Positions 1 through 16,263 of a stretch of DNA of 64,000 nt are shown here, in pieces. Made by a program: the position numbers and the translations under genes. A model generated the notes under the pieces. The model did no database searches. It worked only from the letters and a program-made list of their open reading frames with translations, and was not told the origin of the DNA. Numbering within the stretch: the first letter of the stretch is position 1; every line of letters begins with the position of its first letter. Origin of the DNA: Azohydromonas caseinilytica (lineage in GTDB: Bacteria > Pseudomonadota > Gammaproteobacteria > Burkholderiales > Burkholderiaceae_C); NCBI RefSeq assembly GCF_012927045.1, contig NZ_JABBFW010000001.1:558001-622000 (forward strand). Direction: 5' to 3'.

Positions 1-10
1 ACAGGCGCGC

Positions 11-166
11 TGCTGTCCGGGAAAAGTGGCCGGGCCACTGCCATGGCGCGTACTGGAAACGCAGACCGAAGAAAGAGCGCCGTCATGCCCGCCTTCGCGT
101 GCATGACGACATTTCTTCCACGGCCTGCCCCGTCGCTCGTCGGCCCTGAGCTTTCCCCGGACAGCA
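11..166. repeat. Nested imperfect palindrome (MITE/REP-like)
   Basis: The segment upstream of the first gene folds on itself in three nested steps. TGCTGTCCGGG (11-21) matches the reverse complement of 156-166, GAAGAAA (68-74) that of 112-118, and CGTCATGC (81-88) that of 101-108. The innermost unit carries the CGTCATGCCCGC core also present in the repeat at 20293-20320. This is direct sequence evidence for a repeat element; whether it is mobile or a transcript-end structure is inference. Confidence 0.55.
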
Positions 167-208
167 CGCCGACTTGCCCCCTGAGCCCGGCCCCGATACT
201 CCCCCGCC

Positions 209-886
209 ATGAACACCGTCGCCTGGATGCCCCGCCGCGCCTCGCTCGTGCGCTGCGCGCCTTTCGCGCTCTTCATGGTCCTGCTGGCGCTGCGCGGGGC
301 CGCCAACGACGCCGGCTGGAGCGGCGCGCCCTGGATCTACGCCCTGAACCTGCTGCTGGTCGGCGGCCTGCTCTGGACTTGGCGGCGGGAGTACGCCGAG
401 CTGCGCAGCGCGCCGCCGCTGCGCGAGGCGCTGCTGTCGGTGGGCGTGGGGCTGCTGGTGTTCGTGTTGTGGGTGCAGCTCGACGCGCCCTGGATGCAGA
501 TCGGCGAGCCCACCGCCGCCTTCGTGCCGCTGGACGACGCGGGCCGGCCGGACTGGGCGCTGATCGCCGTGCGCTGGACGGGCGCGGCGCTGCTGGTGCC
601 GGTGATGGAAGAGCTGTTCTGGCGCGGCTTCCTGATGCGCTGGCTGGAGCGCCCGGCCTTCGAGGGCGTCGATCCGCGCCGCGTCGGGCTGCGGGCGGTG
701 CTCATCTCCACGCTGCTGTTCATGCTCGCCCACACCCTGTGGCTGGCCGCCATCGTCGCCGGCCTGGCCTACGCGCTGCTGTACCTGCGCACCGGACGGC
801 TGTGGAACGCCGTCATCGCCCACGCCGTCACCAACGGCGCGCTGGGTATCTGGGTGGTGGCCACGGGCAACTGGCAGTTCTGGTGA
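209..886 (+). CDS. CPBP/CAAX-type membrane protease, PEP-CTERM-associated
   Basis: A 225-residue integral membrane protein with about six hydrophobic segments. It carries the CPBP (type II CAAX protease) signature MEELFWRGF, whose paired glutamates and arginine belong to the proposed intramembrane metalloprotease site, and later conserved histidines (MLAHTLW, AVIAHAVTN). Length and the short C-terminus ending in Trp-Gln-Phe-Trp resemble the CAAX-protease relatives that occur with PEP-CTERM/exosortase systems. A PEP-CTERM substrate lies about 10 kb away (11419-12000), which fits, but no exosortase gene is in the window. The substrate is unknown. The ATG at 209 is the only plausible start for this frame; its ribosome-binding site is weak. 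Confidence 0.75.
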   Translation: MNTVAWMPRRASLVRCAPFALFMVLLALRGAANDAGWSGAPWIYALNLLLVGGLLWTWRREYAELRSAPPLREALLSVGVGLLVFVLWVQLDAPWMQIGEPTAAFVPLDDAGRPDWALIAVRWTGAALLVPVMEELFWRGFLMRWLERPAFEGVDPRRVGLRAVLISTLLFMLAHTLWLAAIVAGLAYALLYLRTGRLWNAVIAHAVTNGALGIWVVATGNWQFW

Positions 887-1008
887 GCGGGGACTGCGGG
901 CAGATTGCCAACAGGGAGTAAACGGCCCGCACACAAATCAGCACTGAGCGTGCTGGCCGTTGACCCCTGGTGGACAGGGTTGCGCCTGCCCTCCGCAGCC
1001 CTGGCGGC

Positions 1009-2665
<1,657 letters not shown>

Positions 2666-2778
2666 GGAAAACCCCTCTTGCGTTGATGAATGACCTCACG
2701 GTAGCGGTCACAGAGGGGCGGACTTTGACAATCCTCAATACCCACGGCGCTTTTGCCAGGGTGGAGCAGGTGGAGCGC

Positions 2779-2805
2779 CGCTGGAGCAACGGGGCTGCTC
2801 CAGCG
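2779..2805 (-). terminator. Strong hairpin downstream of queA
   Basis: CGCTGGAGCA (2779-2788) and TGCTCCAGCG (2796-2805) form a perfect 10-bp stem with a 7-base loop, about 65 bp beyond the queA stop. No T-tract follows on the minus strand, so it may act as an RNA 3'-end stabiliser rather than an intrinsic terminator. Confidence 0.45.
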
Positions 2806-2871
2806 CGCAGCAGCATGCAAGAAGCGGGCGCAGCGCACTGACGTCAGCGCGCCGCGGCCGGGCAGCGCGGC

Positions 2872-3918
2872 TCAGCGCCGGCGCTGCAGCAGCATGGCGT
2901 CGCCGTAGCTGAAGAAGCGGTAGCGCGCTTCCACCGCGTGGCGGTACAGCGCGCGCACATGCTCGTAGCCGCTGAAGGCGCTCACCAGCATCATCAGCGT
3001 GCTCTTGGGCAGGTGGAAGTTGGTGACCAGCAGGTCCACCACGCGGAAGTCGAAGCCCGGGGTGATGAAGATGTCCGTGTCGCGCGCCCCGGCTTCGAGC
3101 CGGCCGCCGCGCGCGGCGGACTCCAGCGCGCGCAGCGTGGTGGTGCCGGCGGAGACGATGCGCCCGCCCGCGGCGCGCGTCTCCTGGATGGCCTGGACCG
3201 TTTGCTCGCTGACCTCGAACCACTCGCTGTGCATGCGGTGCTCGGCCAGGTTCTCGCTGCGCACCGGCTGGAAGGTGCCCGCGCCCACGTGCAGCGTGAC
3301 GTTGGCGCTGCGCACGCCGCGGGCCTTGAGCGCCGCGAGCACGGCGTCGTCGAAGTGCAGCGAGGCCGTGGGCGCCGCCACCGCGCCGGGACGCGCGGCG
3401 AACACCGTCTGGTAGCGCTGCGCGTCCTCGGCCTGGTCGGCGTGGGTGATGTAGGGCGGCAGCGGCACGTGGCCGTGGCGCTCCAGCAGGGTCAGCGGGT
3501 CGTCGGGGAAGCGCAGGTGGAACAGCGAGCCGTCCACGCCGCTGCGGCCCAGCACCTCGGCATCGAAGCCCTGCGCGAGGTCGTCGCCGAAGCGGATGCT
3601 GCCGCCGGGCTTGGGCGACTTGCTGGCGCGCAGGTGCGCCAGCACTTCGTTGCCGGGCAGCAGCCGCTCGATCAGCGCCTCGACGGCGCCGCCGGTGGGC
3701 TTCTCGCCATAGAGGCGCGCCTTGATCACGCGCGTGTCGTTGAAGACGAGCAGGTCGCCGGGCTGCAGCAGGCTGGGCAGCTCGCGGAACACGCGGTCCG
3801 CCGGGAAAGTGCCGCGGCCGTCAAGCAGGCGCGAGGCGCTGCGCTCCGTGGCCGGCTGCTGGGCGATGAGCTCCGGCGGGAGGTGGAAGTCGAAATCGCT
3901 GAGGGTGTAGGTGGTCAT
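2872..3918 (-). CDS. queA: S-adenosylmethionine:tRNA ribosyltransferase-isomerase
   Basis: Transfers and isomerises the ribosyl part of AdoMet onto preQ1-34 tRNA, making epoxyqueuosine. The 348-residue protein matches the family in length and in signature segments: the N-terminal [60 protein letters not shown] and the C-terminal [14 protein letters not shown]. The start [11 protein letters not shown] at 3918 is chosen because the N-terminal motif follows directly; a longer open frame runs antisense into the recG promoter region. recG is divergent from it with 57 bp between the two starts. Confidence 0.97.
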   Translation of the reverse strand: MTTYTLSDFDFHLPPELIAQQPATERSASRLLDGRGTFPADRVFRELPSLLQPGDLLVFNDTRVIKARLYGEKPTGGAVEALIERLLPGNEVLAHLRASKSPKPGGSIRFGDDLAQGFDAEVLGRSGVDGSLFHLRFPDDPLTLLERHGHVPLPPYITHADQAEDAQRYQTVFAARPGAVAAPTASLHFDDAVLAALKARGVRSANVTLHVGAGTFQPVRSENLAEHRMHSEWFEVSEQTVQAIQETRAAGGRIVSAGTTTLRALESAARGGRLEAGARDTDIFITPGFDFRVVDLLVTNFHLPKSTLMMLVSAFSGYEHVRALYRHAVEARYRFFSYGDAMLLQRRR

Positions 3919-3975
3919 GGGCGCAGGCTGTACCGGCCTGGAAGAGGTCCGTGCATCAGAAGGCAGAATTGTTCC

Positions 3976-6054
3976 ATGCCAGTCACTGCCGAGTCCGTAC
4001 CTTTGCCGCAACGCCCTGCGCCGTCTGGGCGTACGGCCAGCCCGGCGGGCAAGGCCATGTTGAAGCTGGGCCTGGTGCGCGACATCGACCTGGCGCTGCA
4101 CCTGCCCCTGCGCTACGAGGACGAAACCCGCATCACCCCCATCGCCCGCACCCGCGAGGGCGACCACGTGCAGGTCGAGGGCGTGGTGCAGCGTGCCCAG
4201 GTGGAGCTGCAGCCGCGCCGGCAGCTGGTGGTGCGGCTGCACGACGGCAGCGGCGAGCTGACGCTGCGCTTCATTCACTTCTATGCCGCGCAGCAGAAGA
4301 TCCTGGCGCCCGGCGCGCGCGTGCGCGTGCGCGGCGAGGTGCGCGGCGGCTTCTTCGGGCGCGAGATGGTGCATCCGGTGTTCCGCCCCGTGGAGCCGGG
4401 CACGCCGCTGGCGACCTCGCTCACGCCCGTCTACCCCGCCAGCGCGCAGCTGCCGCAGGCCTACCTGCGCAAGGCCGTGGTGTCGGCGCTGGGGCGCGCG
4501 CCGCTCAACGAGCTGCTGCCGCCGCAGGTGCTTCCCGCCAGCCTGCCCACGCTGCGCCAGGCGCTGGACTTCCTACATCACCCGCCGCCGGACGTGAGCA
4601 TGGCCACGCTGGAGGACCACAGCCACCCGGCCTGGCAGCGCCTGAAATTCGAGGAGCTGCTGGCGCAGCAGCTCAGCCAGCTGCAGGCGCAGCGCGAGCG
4701 CGCCAAGCTGCGCGCGCCGGCGCTGCCGGCGCGCGAGGGCGGCCTGCGCCAGCAGCTGCTGGGCCAGCTCCCTTTCGGGCTGACCAACGCGCAGGAACGC
4801 GTGGTGGCCGAGATCGCCGCCGACCTGGCCCTGTCGCAGCCCATGCACCGGCTGCTGCAGGGCGACGTGGGCTCGGGCAAGACCGTGGTGGCGGCGCTGG
4901 CCGCGGCCGTGGCCATGGACGCGGGCTGGCAGTGCGCGCTGATGGCGCCGACCGAGATCCTGGCCGAGCAGCATTTCCGCAAGCTGGTGCAGTGGCTGGA
5001 GCCGCTGGGCGTGGGCATCGCCTGGCTCACCGGCAGCCGCAAGGGCAAGGCGCGCCAGCAGATGGTGGAGCGCGTGGCCAGCGGCGAGGCACAGCTCATC
5101 GTCGGCACCCATGCCGTGATCCAGCAGGACGTGCATTTCGCCCGGCTGGGCCTGGCCATCGTGGACGAGCAGCACCGCTTCGGCGTGGCGCAGCGCCTGG
5201 AGCTGCGCAAGAAGCTGGCGCACGAGGCGCTGGAGCCCCACCTGCTGATGATGAGCGCCACCCCCATCCCGCGCACGCTGGCGATGACCTACTACGCGGA
5301 CCTGGACGTCAGCACCATCGACGAGCTGCCGCCGGGGCGCTCGCCCATCGTCACCAAGGTGTTCGCCGACGGGCGGCGCGAGGAGGTCATCGCCCGCATC
5401 GCCGACGAGGTCGCCAACGGCCGGCAGGCCTACTGGGTGCTGCCGCTGATCGAGGAAAGCGAGACGCTGGACCTGCGCAACGCCACCGAAGCCCATGCCG
5501 AGCTCCAGGCCGCGCTGCCGGGGGTGAAGGTGGGCCTGCTGCACGGCCGAATGCCCGCGGCGGAGAAGGCGGCGGTGATGGCCGAGTTCTCGGCCGGCCA
5601 CATGGGGCTGCTGGTGGCGACCACGGTGATCGAGGTCGGCGTGGACGTGCCCAATGCCAGCCTGATGGTGATCGAGCACGCCGAGCGCTTCGGCCTGTCG
5701 CAGCTGCACCAGCTGCGCGGGCGCGTGGGCCGCGGCGCGGTGGCGAGCGTGTGCGTGCTGCTCTACACCGGGCCGCTGTCGCAGACCGGCAAGTCGCGCC
5801 TGCGCGCCATGGCCGAGACCACCGACGGCTTTGAAATTGCCCGACGCGATCTGGAAATCCGCGGCCCCGGCGAGTTCATGGGCGCGCGCCAGAGCGGCGA
5901 CGCGCTGTTGCGCTTTGCCGACCTGCTGCAGGACACCGCCCTGCTGGAACGCGCCCGGCGCGTGGCGCCCAAGCTGCTCGACAGCTACCCCGAGGCCGCG
6001 CAGGCGCATGTGGCGCGGTGGCTGGGAAGCAAGGCGGAGTTTTTGAAGGCGTGA
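3976..6054 (+). CDS. recG: ATP-dependent DNA helicase RecG
   Basis: Branch-migration and fork-reversal helicase of recombination and replication restart. At 692 residues it is of normal length. An N-terminal OB/wedge domain comes first, then superfamily 2 helicase motifs: Walker A GDVGSGKT (296-303), motif II DEQH (397-400), [12 protein letters not shown], and the C-terminal TRG-type [10 protein letters not shown] and [10 protein letters not shown]. The frame is open far upstream across queA in antisense, but the first ATG outside queA, at 3976, gives the family-like N-terminus. It is divergent from queA. Confidence 0.97.
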   Translation: MPVTAESVPLPQRPAPSGRTASPAGKAMLKLGLVRDIDLALHLPLRYEDETRITPIARTREGDHVQVEGVVQRAQVELQPRRQLVVRLHDGSGELTLRFIHFYAAQQKILAPGARVRVRGEVRGGFFGREMVHPVFRPVEPGTPLATSLTPVYPASAQLPQAYLRKAVVSALGRAPLNELLPPQVLPASLPTLRQALDFLHHPPPDVSMATLEDHSHPAWQRLKFEELLAQQLSQLQAQRERAKLRAPALPAREGGLRQQLLGQLPFGLTNAQERVVAEIAADLALSQPMHRLLQGDVGSGKTVVAALAAAVAMDAGWQCALMAPTEILAEQHFRKLVQWLEPLGVGIAWLTGSRKGKARQQMVERVASGEAQLIVGTHAVIQQDVHFARLGLAIVDEQHRFGVAQRLELRKKLAHEALEPHLLMMSATPIPRTLAMTYYADLDVSTIDELPPGRSPIVTKVFADGRREEVIARIADEVANGRQAYWVLPLIEESETLDLRNATEAHAELQAALPGVKVGLLHGRMPAAEKAAVMAEFSAGHMGLLVATTVIEVGVDVPNASLMVIEHAERFGLSQLHQLRGRVGRGAVASVCVLLYTGPLSQTGKSRLRAMAETTDGFEIARRDLEIRGPGEFMGARQSGDALLRFADLLQDTALLERARRVAPKLLDSYPEAAQAHVARWLGSKAEFLKA

Positions 6055-6089
6055 GGAAAGGCGCGCGGGTGCGACCCGCGCCGTCCCAC

Positions 6090-7752
<1,663 letters not shown>

Positions 7753-7793
7753 GGTCGAAACTCCGTGCCGGCAGCCGCGCCGGCGCACAGGGG

Positions 7794-7816
7794 CCGGGAT
7801 TTGAGCACAATCCCGG
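7794..7816. promoter_or_regulatory. Palindrome at the oxyR start, possible LysR-type operator
   Basis: CCGGGATT (7794-7801) and AATCCCGG (7809-7816) are perfect inverted repeats around a 7-base spacer, ending 1 base before the oxyR ATG and lying in the panB/oxyR divergent gap. LysR-family regulators often repress their own genes from such sites. That this one binds OxyR is inference; it does not match the classical four-ATAG OxyR pattern. Confidence 0.4.
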
Positions 7817-7817
7817 G

Positions 7818-8741
7818 ATGACCCTGACCGAACTGCGATACATCGTGGCCGTGGCCCGGGAGAAACATTTCGGACGCGCGGCCGAGGCCTGTTTCGTGTC
7901 ACAACCGACCCTTTCGGTGGCCATCAAGAAGCTGGAGGAAGAGCTCGACGTCAAGCTCTTCGAGCGCGGCAGCAACGAGGTCAGCGTCACGCCGCTGGGC
8001 GAGGACATCGTCCGCCAGGCCCAGTCCGTGATCGAGCAGGCCGCCGCCATCAAGGAGATCGCCCGCCGCGGCAAGGACCCGCTCAACGGGCCGCTGCGCC
8101 TGGGCATCATCTACACCATCGGCCCCTACCTGCTGCCCGAGCTGGTGCGCCACGCCATCGCCATGACGCCGCAGATGCCGCTGATGCTGCAGGAGAACTT
8201 CACGGCCAAGCTGCTGGAGATGCTGCGCACCGGCGAGCTCGACTGCGCCATCATGGCCGAGCCCTTCCCCGACACCGGCCTGGCCCTGGCGCCGCTGTAC
8301 GACGAGCCCTTCATCGTCGCCGTGCCCAAGGCGCATGCGCTGGCGCAGCGCGAGGCCATCAGCGCCGAGGAGCTCAAGCAGGAGACCATGCTGCTGCTGG
8401 GCACCGGCCACTGCTTCCGCGACCACGTGCTGGAGGTGTGCCCGGAGTTCGCGCGCTTCTCCAGCGCTACCGAGGGCATCCGCAAGAGCTTCGAGGGCAG
8501 CTCGCTGGAGACCATCAAGCACATGGTGGCCTCGGGCATGGGCATCACCGTGGTGCCCAAGCTGTCGGTGCCGCGCGAACCGCAGCCGCTGGTGAAGTAC
8601 ATCCCCTTCGAGCCGCCCGCGCCCTCGCGCCGCGTGGTGCTGGCCTGGCGCCGCACCTTCACCCGCTACGAGGCCATCGCCGCGCTGCGCAACGCGGTCT
8701 ATGCCTGCGAGCTCGAAGGCGTGGAGCGGCTCAGCGGTTGA
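7818..8741 (+). CDS. oxyR: Hydrogen peroxide-responsive regulator OxyR
   Basis: LysR-family activator of peroxide defence genes. The 307-residue protein has an N-terminal winged helix-turn-helix ([20 protein letters not shown], then [16 protein letters not shown]) and an effector domain. The two redox cysteines are visible in [13 protein letters not shown] at Cys199 and Cys208, exactly the positions of the E. coli sensor pair, so peroxide sensing by disulfide formation is expected. The Dps-like gene follows on the same strand and a catalase is encoded at 55812; both are typical targets. Divergent from panB. Confidence 0.96.
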   Translation: MTLTELRYIVAVAREKHFGRAAEACFVSQPTLSVAIKKLEEELDVKLFERGSNEVSVTPLGEDIVRQAQSVIEQAAAIKEIARRGKDPLNGPLRLGIIYTIGPYLLPELVRHAIAMTPQMPLMLQENFTAKLLEMLRTGELDCAIMAEPFPDTGLALAPLYDEPFIVAVPKAHALAQREAISAEELKQETMLLLGTGHCFRDHVLEVCPEFARFSSATEGIRKSFEGSSLETIKHMVASGMGITVVPKLSVPREPQPLVKYIPFEPPAPSRRVVLAWRRTFTRYEAIAALRNAVYACELEGVERLSG

Positions 8742-8750
8742 GCCGGAAAA

Positions 8751-8795
8751 GGCTATCGCCAGCTTTGGGCTATTCAAATAGCCTGTTTGATAGCC
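8751..8795. repeat. Nested ATAGCC/GGCTAT palindromes
   Basis: Two perfect inverted repeats are nested just after oxyR: outer GGCTATC (8751-8757) with GATAGCC (8789-8795), inner GGCTATT (8768-8774) with AATAGCC (8777-8783). The CTAT and ATAG half-sites recall OxyR sites, but the spacing does not fit the standard 11-base periodicity. Palindromes of this general look are also, as I recall, common intergenic repeats in Comamonadaceae, so the repeat explanation is at least as likely. Confidence 0.5.
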
Positions 8796-9010
8796 CGCAT
8801 CCATTCTTCTGTTCATCCCGGCGCCGCCGCGAGCACACAGCAAAGGACGATGTGATGGGCGTGCCGACGGCCGGTGCGCGCAGCCCGCGGGTTGGCACAG
8901 GCACTGCCCTTGCTGGCGCGCGGCTGCTAAGCCGCAAGCCGCCGGGGCAGCCCGCCACCCCGCCTTGGCTACATTGGTGGTTGTCCCCTCAACCTGAACA
9001 GGAGAAACGC

Positions 9011-9505
9011 ATGGCCCAGACCCCTGCCAAGACCCCGATCAACATCGGCATCAGCGAGGAGCACCGTGCCGCCATCGCCGGCGGCCTCAACAAGCTGCTG
9101 GCCGACACCTTCACGCTCTATCTGAAGACGCATAACTTCCACTGGAACGTCACCGGCCCGATGTTCAACACGCTGCACATCATGTTCATGGAGCAGTACA
9201 CGGAGCTGTGGAACGCGGTGGACCCGATCGCCGAGCGCATCCGCGCGCTGGGCCACACGGCGCAGGGCTCCTACGCGCAGTTCGGCCAGAACGCCACGGT
9301 GGGCGACGCCCCGGGCCAGCCGCCCAAGGCGCTGGAGATGGTGCGCCTGCTGGTGGAAGGCCACGAGGCCGTGGCCCGCACCGCGCGCGAGCTGTTCCCG
9401 GTGGTGGAAGAGGCCGGCGACGAACCCACCGCCGACCTGCTGACCCAGCGCCTGACGGTGCACGAGCAGACGGCCTGGATGCTGCGCTCGCTGCTGGAGG
9501 AATAA
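9011..9505 (+). CDS. dps: Dps-family ferritin-like DNA-protection protein
   Basis: A 164-residue four-helix protein expected to form a dodecamer, oxidise Fe(II) with peroxide and shield DNA. The family ferroxidase segment is visible as HNFHWNVTG (His41, His44), followed by [23 protein letters not shown], which supplies the acidic ligands. The start MAQTPAKT at 9011 follows a GGAGAAACGC ribosome site; the much longer open frame upstream is antisense noise. It sits 269 bp downstream of oxyR, so it probably has its own OxyR-controlled promoter in that gap, although I cannot point to a clear box. Confidence 0.94.
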   Translation: MAQTPAKTPINIGISEEHRAAIAGGLNKLLADTFTLYLKTHNFHWNVTGPMFNTLHIMFMEQYTELWNAVDPIAERIRALGHTAQGSYAQFGQNATVGDAPGQPPKALEMVRLLVEGHEAVARTARELFPVVEEAGDEPTADLLTQRLTVHEQTAWMLRSLLEE

Positions 9506-9674
9506 GCCTCTCCACGCCGCGCCGGGCCCGTGCGGCAGCACTGCACGAGGCCGGCGGCGCGGCAATGCCCGCCCCGGCGGCGGGCCAGGCGAGGGCCGCG
9601 ATAATCGAGGGTTTTCCTTTTCACGCGCGGTCGGGTTTTGCGGCCGCAAACCGCTTTTTTTCCGCACGCCCCGC

Positions 9675-11291
<1,617 letters not shown>

Positions 11292-11418
11292 GCGCCGCAA
11301 GCGGCCCAGGTCACTGAGCGACAAGCCGCCTGCTGCCCAGGCGCGCGATTTGCCCCTGATTCCGCCCGCATCGCCGGCCCTCGCCGGCGATGGGCCAACG
11401 GAGTCAGAGGAGCGTGAC

Positions 11419-12000
11419 ATGAGCAGCTTGAAGGCCGCGGTCGCGGCGTTGAGTCTGGTGGCCAGTTCACTGGCCGGCGCAGCGATCATTGATCACGGGA
11501 CCTACACGACCGACACCCGGCTCAGGCTGGACTATCTGGATGTCGGCCTGCTGCACGGCACCTACGCCAACTTCTCGTCGGGCGTGGTCTTCGGCGGCCG
11601 CACCTGGATGCTGGCCACCCCTGGCCAGATCGCCCACACCTGGTCCGACGCGACCGGGCTCTCGCTGATCCGGGCCGATATCCTGTCCGGCGACAACGAC
11701 ATGACGCGCGCCGCCGTGGCCACGCTGTTCCGGCTGTTCGACGGCGTGACGGGCGACGTCGGTCAGGCTGGCGAACGGGTCATCGGCAATTACGCGGTGG
11801 ATGGCTACTACCAGTTCATCCGCGGCGGCAGCCTTGCCACGCACACCGTGTTCGACGACTCCCACTTCGTCACCGACACGGAGGGCTCGCACAGCGCCTG
11901 GCTGGTCAGCCAGGCGCCCGCCGTGCCCGAGCCGAGTGTGCTGGTGCTCGCGACGCTCGGCGTGCTGGGTGTGGGAGTGGCTTGCAGGACGCGGCGCTGA
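11419..12000 (+). CDS. PEP-CTERM sorted extracellular protein
   Basis: A 193-residue secreted protein of unknown function. It starts with a signal peptide ([14 protein letters not shown]) and ends with the PEP-CTERM signal: the VPEPS motif, a hydrophobic stretch ([15 protein letters not shown]) and a terminal CRTRR basic cluster. In known systems exosortase (EpsH/XrtA type) cleaves such tails during export of surface or biofilm matrix proteins. The start at 11419 follows a CAGAGGAGCGTGAC ribosome site. The middle region has no recognised domain. The CAAX-protease relative at 209-886 is the only other PEP-CTERM-type component here. Confidence 0.85.
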   Translation: MSSLKAAVAALSLVASSLAGAAIIDHGTYTTDTRLRLDYLDVGLLHGTYANFSSGVVFGGRTWMLATPGQIAHTWSDATGLSLIRADILSGDNDMTRAAVATLFRLFDGVTGDVGQAGERVIGNYAVDGYYQFIRGGSLATHTVFDDSHFVTDTEGSHSAWLVSQAPAVPEPSVLVLATLGVLGVGVACRTRR

Positions 12001-12011
12001 CGCCCTCGGCG

Positions 12012-12449
12012 TCAGCTCGCTCGACCTGCCCCATCTTCCCGAACCGCCTGGCTCACGTCCGCACGGGTGAGCCCCCAGCGCAGCAGCAGGTGGTCGAAAA
12101 GCACGCGCTCGCTGTCCTGCACACGACCGTCGGCGGTGATCACGGCGGCGCCCAGCCGTGCCACCAGGCGCCGCCTGGCCGGGTCGCGCACGGTTTGCAG
12201 CTCGGCCTCGATCAGCGCCCGCTCCGACAGCGTCAGCCACGGCCGCTGCTGCAGCCGCTCGCCCAGCTCCTCGCACAGCTCGCTGGCCACGCGCATGAAC
12301 TCGGTGCGCTCGATGCCGATACGCCCGAAGGCATCCAGCTCGTCGAGCATCGCCAGCTCACGCGGATCGAGCTTGGTGTCGGCCACGATCAGCAGCGCGA
12401 TCAGGCGCGCCATGGCTTCGGGCGTATCAGTGTCGCGGTCGGTGGACAT
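12012..12449 (-). CDS. TerB-like helical protein
   Basis: A 145-residue, mostly helical, acidic protein with the repeat pattern of TerB/DjlA-type domains: [19 protein letters not shown] near the N-terminus and [19 protein letters not shown] near the C-terminus. Tellurite-resistance TerB proteins share this fold, but many family members have no tellurite role, so function is left open. The start at 12449 has a strong AGGAGG site. It converges with the PEP-CTERM gene (11-bp gap) and is divergent from ubiA. Confidence 0.75.
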   Translation of the reverse strand: MSTDRDTDTPEAMARLIALLIVADTKLDPRELAMLDELDAFGRIGIERTEFMRVASELCEELGERLQQRPWLTLSERALIEAELQTVRDPARRRLVARLGAAVITADGRVQDSERVLFDHLLLRWGLTRADVSQAVREDGAGRAS

Positions 12450-12593
12450 GGAAGACCTCCTGGCTTGAATGGGAAAAGGCGCGGCCCGGGCCGCCCCGGC
12501 TCCTTGGCAAGGGCCGGGCCTTGGGCGCGCACCCGGCGTGGAGCAACGCCCAGGCGCCGGAGTTCCGCAGGCCGCGCGCGAAAATCCGCCGCC

Positions 12594-13505
12594 ATGAGCA
12601 CGCAAGCCGTATCTCCCCCGTCGCGCCTGGCGCTGTACCTCGACCTGATCCGCTGGAACCGCCCCGCCGGCTGGCTGCTGCTGCTGTGGCCCACGCTGTC
12701 GGCGCTGTGGATGGCGGCCGACGGCTTCCCCGGCTGGCACCTGCTGGCGGTGTTCACGCTGGGCACCATCCTCATGCGCAGCGCCGGCTGCTGCGTCAAC
12801 GACGTGGCCGACCAGGACTTCGACCGGCATGTGAAACGCACCGCGCAGCGCCCGGTGACGCGCGGCGCCATCGGCACGCGCGAGGCGCTGCTGGTGGGCG
12901 CGGCGCTGTCATTGCTGGCCTTCTTCCTGGTGCTCACCACCAACGGGCCGACCATCACGCTGTCCTTCGCCGCGCTGGCCATCGCCATCGCCTACCCCTA
13001 CGCGAAGCGGCTGGTGTCCATGCCGCAGGCGGTGCTGGGCGTGGCCTTCAGCTTCGGCATCCCCATGGCCTTCTCGGCCGTGCAGGGCGGCGCCAGCTGG
13101 GGCCCGGCCGCGGTGGCCGACGCCGTGCCGCTGCATGCCTGGGGGCTGCTGCTGTCGAACCTGTTCTGGGTGCTGGCCTACGACACCGAGTACGCGATGG
13201 TGGATCGCGATGACGACATCCGCATCGGCATCAAGACCTCGGCCCTGACGCTGGGCCGCTTCGACGTCATCGGCGTGACCAGCTTCTACCTGCTGCACCT
13301 GGCCAGCTGGGCCTGGATCGGCCTGCAGCTGGGCCTGGGCGGCTGGTTCCTGGCCGGCATCGCCGTGGCCTCAGCGCAGGTGCTCTGGCACTGGACGCTG
13401 ATCCGGCACCGCACCCGCGAAGGCTGCTTCAAGGCTTTCAGGTTGAACCACTGGCTGGGCTTTGCGGTGTTCGCCGGGACGGTGCTGGACCTGGCGCTGC
13501 GCTAA
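12594..13505 (+). CDS. ubiA: 4-hydroxybenzoate polyprenyltransferase
   Basis: Integral membrane enzyme that attaches the polyprenyl chain to 4-hydroxybenzoate in ubiquinone synthesis. The 303-residue protein has about eight membrane segments and both aspartate-rich motifs: [19 protein letters not shown] (from residue 69) and [12 protein letters not shown]. The start MSTQAVSPP at 12594 leaves family-typical length. Its 3' end overlaps by 135 bp the convergent chorismate lyase gene, whose product supplies its aromatic substrate. Confidence 0.96.
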   Translation: MSTQAVSPPSRLALYLDLIRWNRPAGWLLLLWPTLSALWMAADGFPGWHLLAVFTLGTILMRSAGCCVNDVADQDFDRHVKRTAQRPVTRGAIGTREALLVGAALSLLAFFLVLTTNGPTITLSFAALAIAIAYPYAKRLVSMPQAVLGVAFSFGIPMAFSAVQGGASWGPAAVADAVPLHAWGLLLSNLFWVLAYDTEYAMVDRDDDIRIGIKTSALTLGRFDVIGVTSFYLLHLASWAWIGLQLGLGGWFLAGIAVASAQVLWHWTLIRHRTREGCFKAFRLNHWLGFAVFAGTVLDLALR

Positions 13506-13988
13506 GGCCGGCGCAAAGGCCTCGTACACCCTCAATTTCGCCCCGCGCCGCTCGAACACGGAGCTGCGCCCCTGCACCACCCCGGCCGGCCAGGGCGCGC
13601 CGGTGGCGGCCAGCCAGTCGCGCGCGACGCGCCGGCCGCCCGGGCCGCCGCACCAGCGCTGCGCGTGCAGCGGCGAGCGCGCCACGCGCGGGTCGTCGAA
13701 CAGCAGCTGCCCCAGCGGGCGCGTGCCCAGCCCGGCCAGCGCGCGCCAGGGTCCGCACAGCGATCGAGCCGGCGCCACGCTGCGCGCCCACACCAGCGGC
13801 ACGCCGTCCACCAGCAGGACCACCTCCCGCACCAGGTGCCGGCCGGCGCCCAGCTCGCGGCGCTCCTCGCGCAGCAACGGCGCCACGCGCTGGCGCAGCG
13901 TGCGCACCTCGAAGCTGGACCCGAGCGCCCTAAGCCGCGCCGTCAGCGAGCCCGGCGCCCGCTGCCAGCGCCGCAGCGCCAGGCTCAC
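13371..13988 (-). CDS. ubiC: Chorismate lyase (4-hydroxybenzoate synthase)
   Basis: Splits chorismate into pyruvate and 4-hydroxybenzoate for ubiquinone. Family features include [50 protein letters not shown] and the near-terminal VYEAFAP. The best start is a GTG at 13988 in a GTGA overlap with the proC stop. The protein would be 205 residues; homologues normally end close to EAFAPA, but no stop occurs there and the frame runs about 45 residues further, antisense to the end of ubiA. That tail is therefore probably accidental in composition. A sequencing error near 13505 would also explain it. Confidence 0.82.
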   Translation of the reverse strand: MSLALRRWQRAPGSLTARLRALGSSFEVRTLRQRVAPLLREERRELGAGRHLVREVVLLVDGVPLVWARSVAPARSLCGPWRALAGLGTRPLGQLLFDDPRVARSPLHAQRWCGGPGGRRVARDWLAATGAPWPAGVVQGRSSVFERRGAKLRVYEAFAPALAQRQVQHRPGEHRKAQPVVQPESLEAAFAGAVPDQRPVPEHLR

Positions 13989-14797
13989 GCCTTGCCGAAC
14001 TCGTCGCCCAGCTCGCGCGCGCGGGCCTGGGCCGCGTGCAGCGCGCGCACGAAGGCGTCGCGCACGCCGTCGGCTTCCAGCGAGCTGATGGCGGCATGCG
14101 TGGTGCCGCCCTTGGAGGTGACGCGCTCGCGCAGCACGGCCGGACTGTCCTCGGACTGCTGCGCCAGCGCCGCCGCGCCGGCCACGGTGGCCAGCGCCAG
14201 CTCGCGGCCCTGCTCGGTGCTCAGGCCCATGCGCTCGGCCGCGGCGATCATGGCCTCCACCACGTAGAACACGTAGGCCGGGCCGGAGCCGGAGATCGCC
14301 GTGACGGCGTCCAGGTCTGCCTCCTGGGCCACCCACACCCGGCGGCCCGTGGGCGCCAGCAGTGCATCGACCTCGGCCTTCTGCGCCTCGGTGACTTCAG
14401 GACGGGCGTACAGGCCCGAGATGCCCTGGCCGATCAGCGCCGGCGTGTTGGGCATGGCGCGCACCACGGCTTGGCTGCCGGTGGCGCGCGCGATGGCGTC
14501 GGTGCGGATGCCCGCCATCACGCTGAGCTGCAGCGCGCCGTTGACGCGCCCGGCGCAGGGCACGGCGGCCTCGTTGAAAAGCTGCGGCTTCACGGCCCAG
14601 ACCACGATCTGCGCCTGCGACAGCGCCGGCGCCGCCGCGGGCAGCGCCACCACGCCGAAGGTCTGCAGCAGCTTCACGCGCTGCGCCTCCACGGGCTCCA
14701 CCACCAGGATCGAAGAGACCGGGCGGCCGGATTGCAGCAGCCCGCCGATGAGGGCGCCGGCCATGTTGCCGCCGCCGATGAATGCAACTGTGCTCAT
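13985..14797 (-). CDS. proC: Pyrroline-5-carboxylate reductase
   Basis: Last step of proline synthesis, NAD(P)H reduction of pyrroline-5-carboxylate. The 270-residue protein has an N-terminal Rossmann site FIGGGNMAGALIGGL, then WAVKPQ, RAMPNTPALIG and the C-terminal GSGPAYVFY and VTSKGGTTHAA motifs of the family. The start at 14797 places the Rossmann motif right at the N-terminus. Its TGA overlaps the GTG start of ubiC, which is probably coupled to it. Confidence 0.97.
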   Translation of the reverse strand: MSTVAFIGGGNMAGALIGGLLQSGRPVSSILVVEPVEAQRVKLLQTFGVVALPAAAPALSQAQIVVWAVKPQLFNEAAVPCAGRVNGALQLSVMAGIRTDAIARATGSQAVVRAMPNTPALIGQGISGLYARPEVTEAQKAEVDALLAPTGRRVWVAQEADLDAVTAISGSGPAYVFYVVEAMIAAAERMGLSTEQGRELALATVAGAAALAQQSEDSPAVLRERVTSKGGTTHAAISSLEADGVRDAFVRALHAAQARARELGDEFGKA

Positions 14798-14968
14798 CCG
14801 GAAAGTGTAGGCGCCGCGCCCAGGGGTGCCGGCCGGCACGCGCCCTGCCCGCAGCCCGCGCACGCCTTGGCCGCCGCGCCACCCCGCCCGCGGCCCGCGG
14901 GCCTACAGTGGGCCTGGACGGTGTGAAAAGCCGCCATCGACAACCAATGCCGACGAGGAGAGCAGTCC

Positions 14969-16243
<1,275 letters not shown>

Positions 16244-16263
16244 GCGCTGCCGCGGCCGGGCTA

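Noticed and set aside
2938-3975. Long in-frame extension upstream of recG
   Set aside because: It is antisense to queA and low in complexity (Ala, His, Arg, Gln rich), as expected for the opposite strand of a GC-rich gene; RecG homologues begin near 3976.
8751-8795. Classical OxyR operator
   Set aside because: ATAG and CTAT half-sites are present but do not have the 11-base periodic order of the known consensus, so I only report a palindrome.
12012-12449. Tellurite resistance operon
   Set aside because: A TerB-like and a TerC-like gene are both present but 39 kb apart and without terA/D/E/Z partners, so no ter system is claimed.
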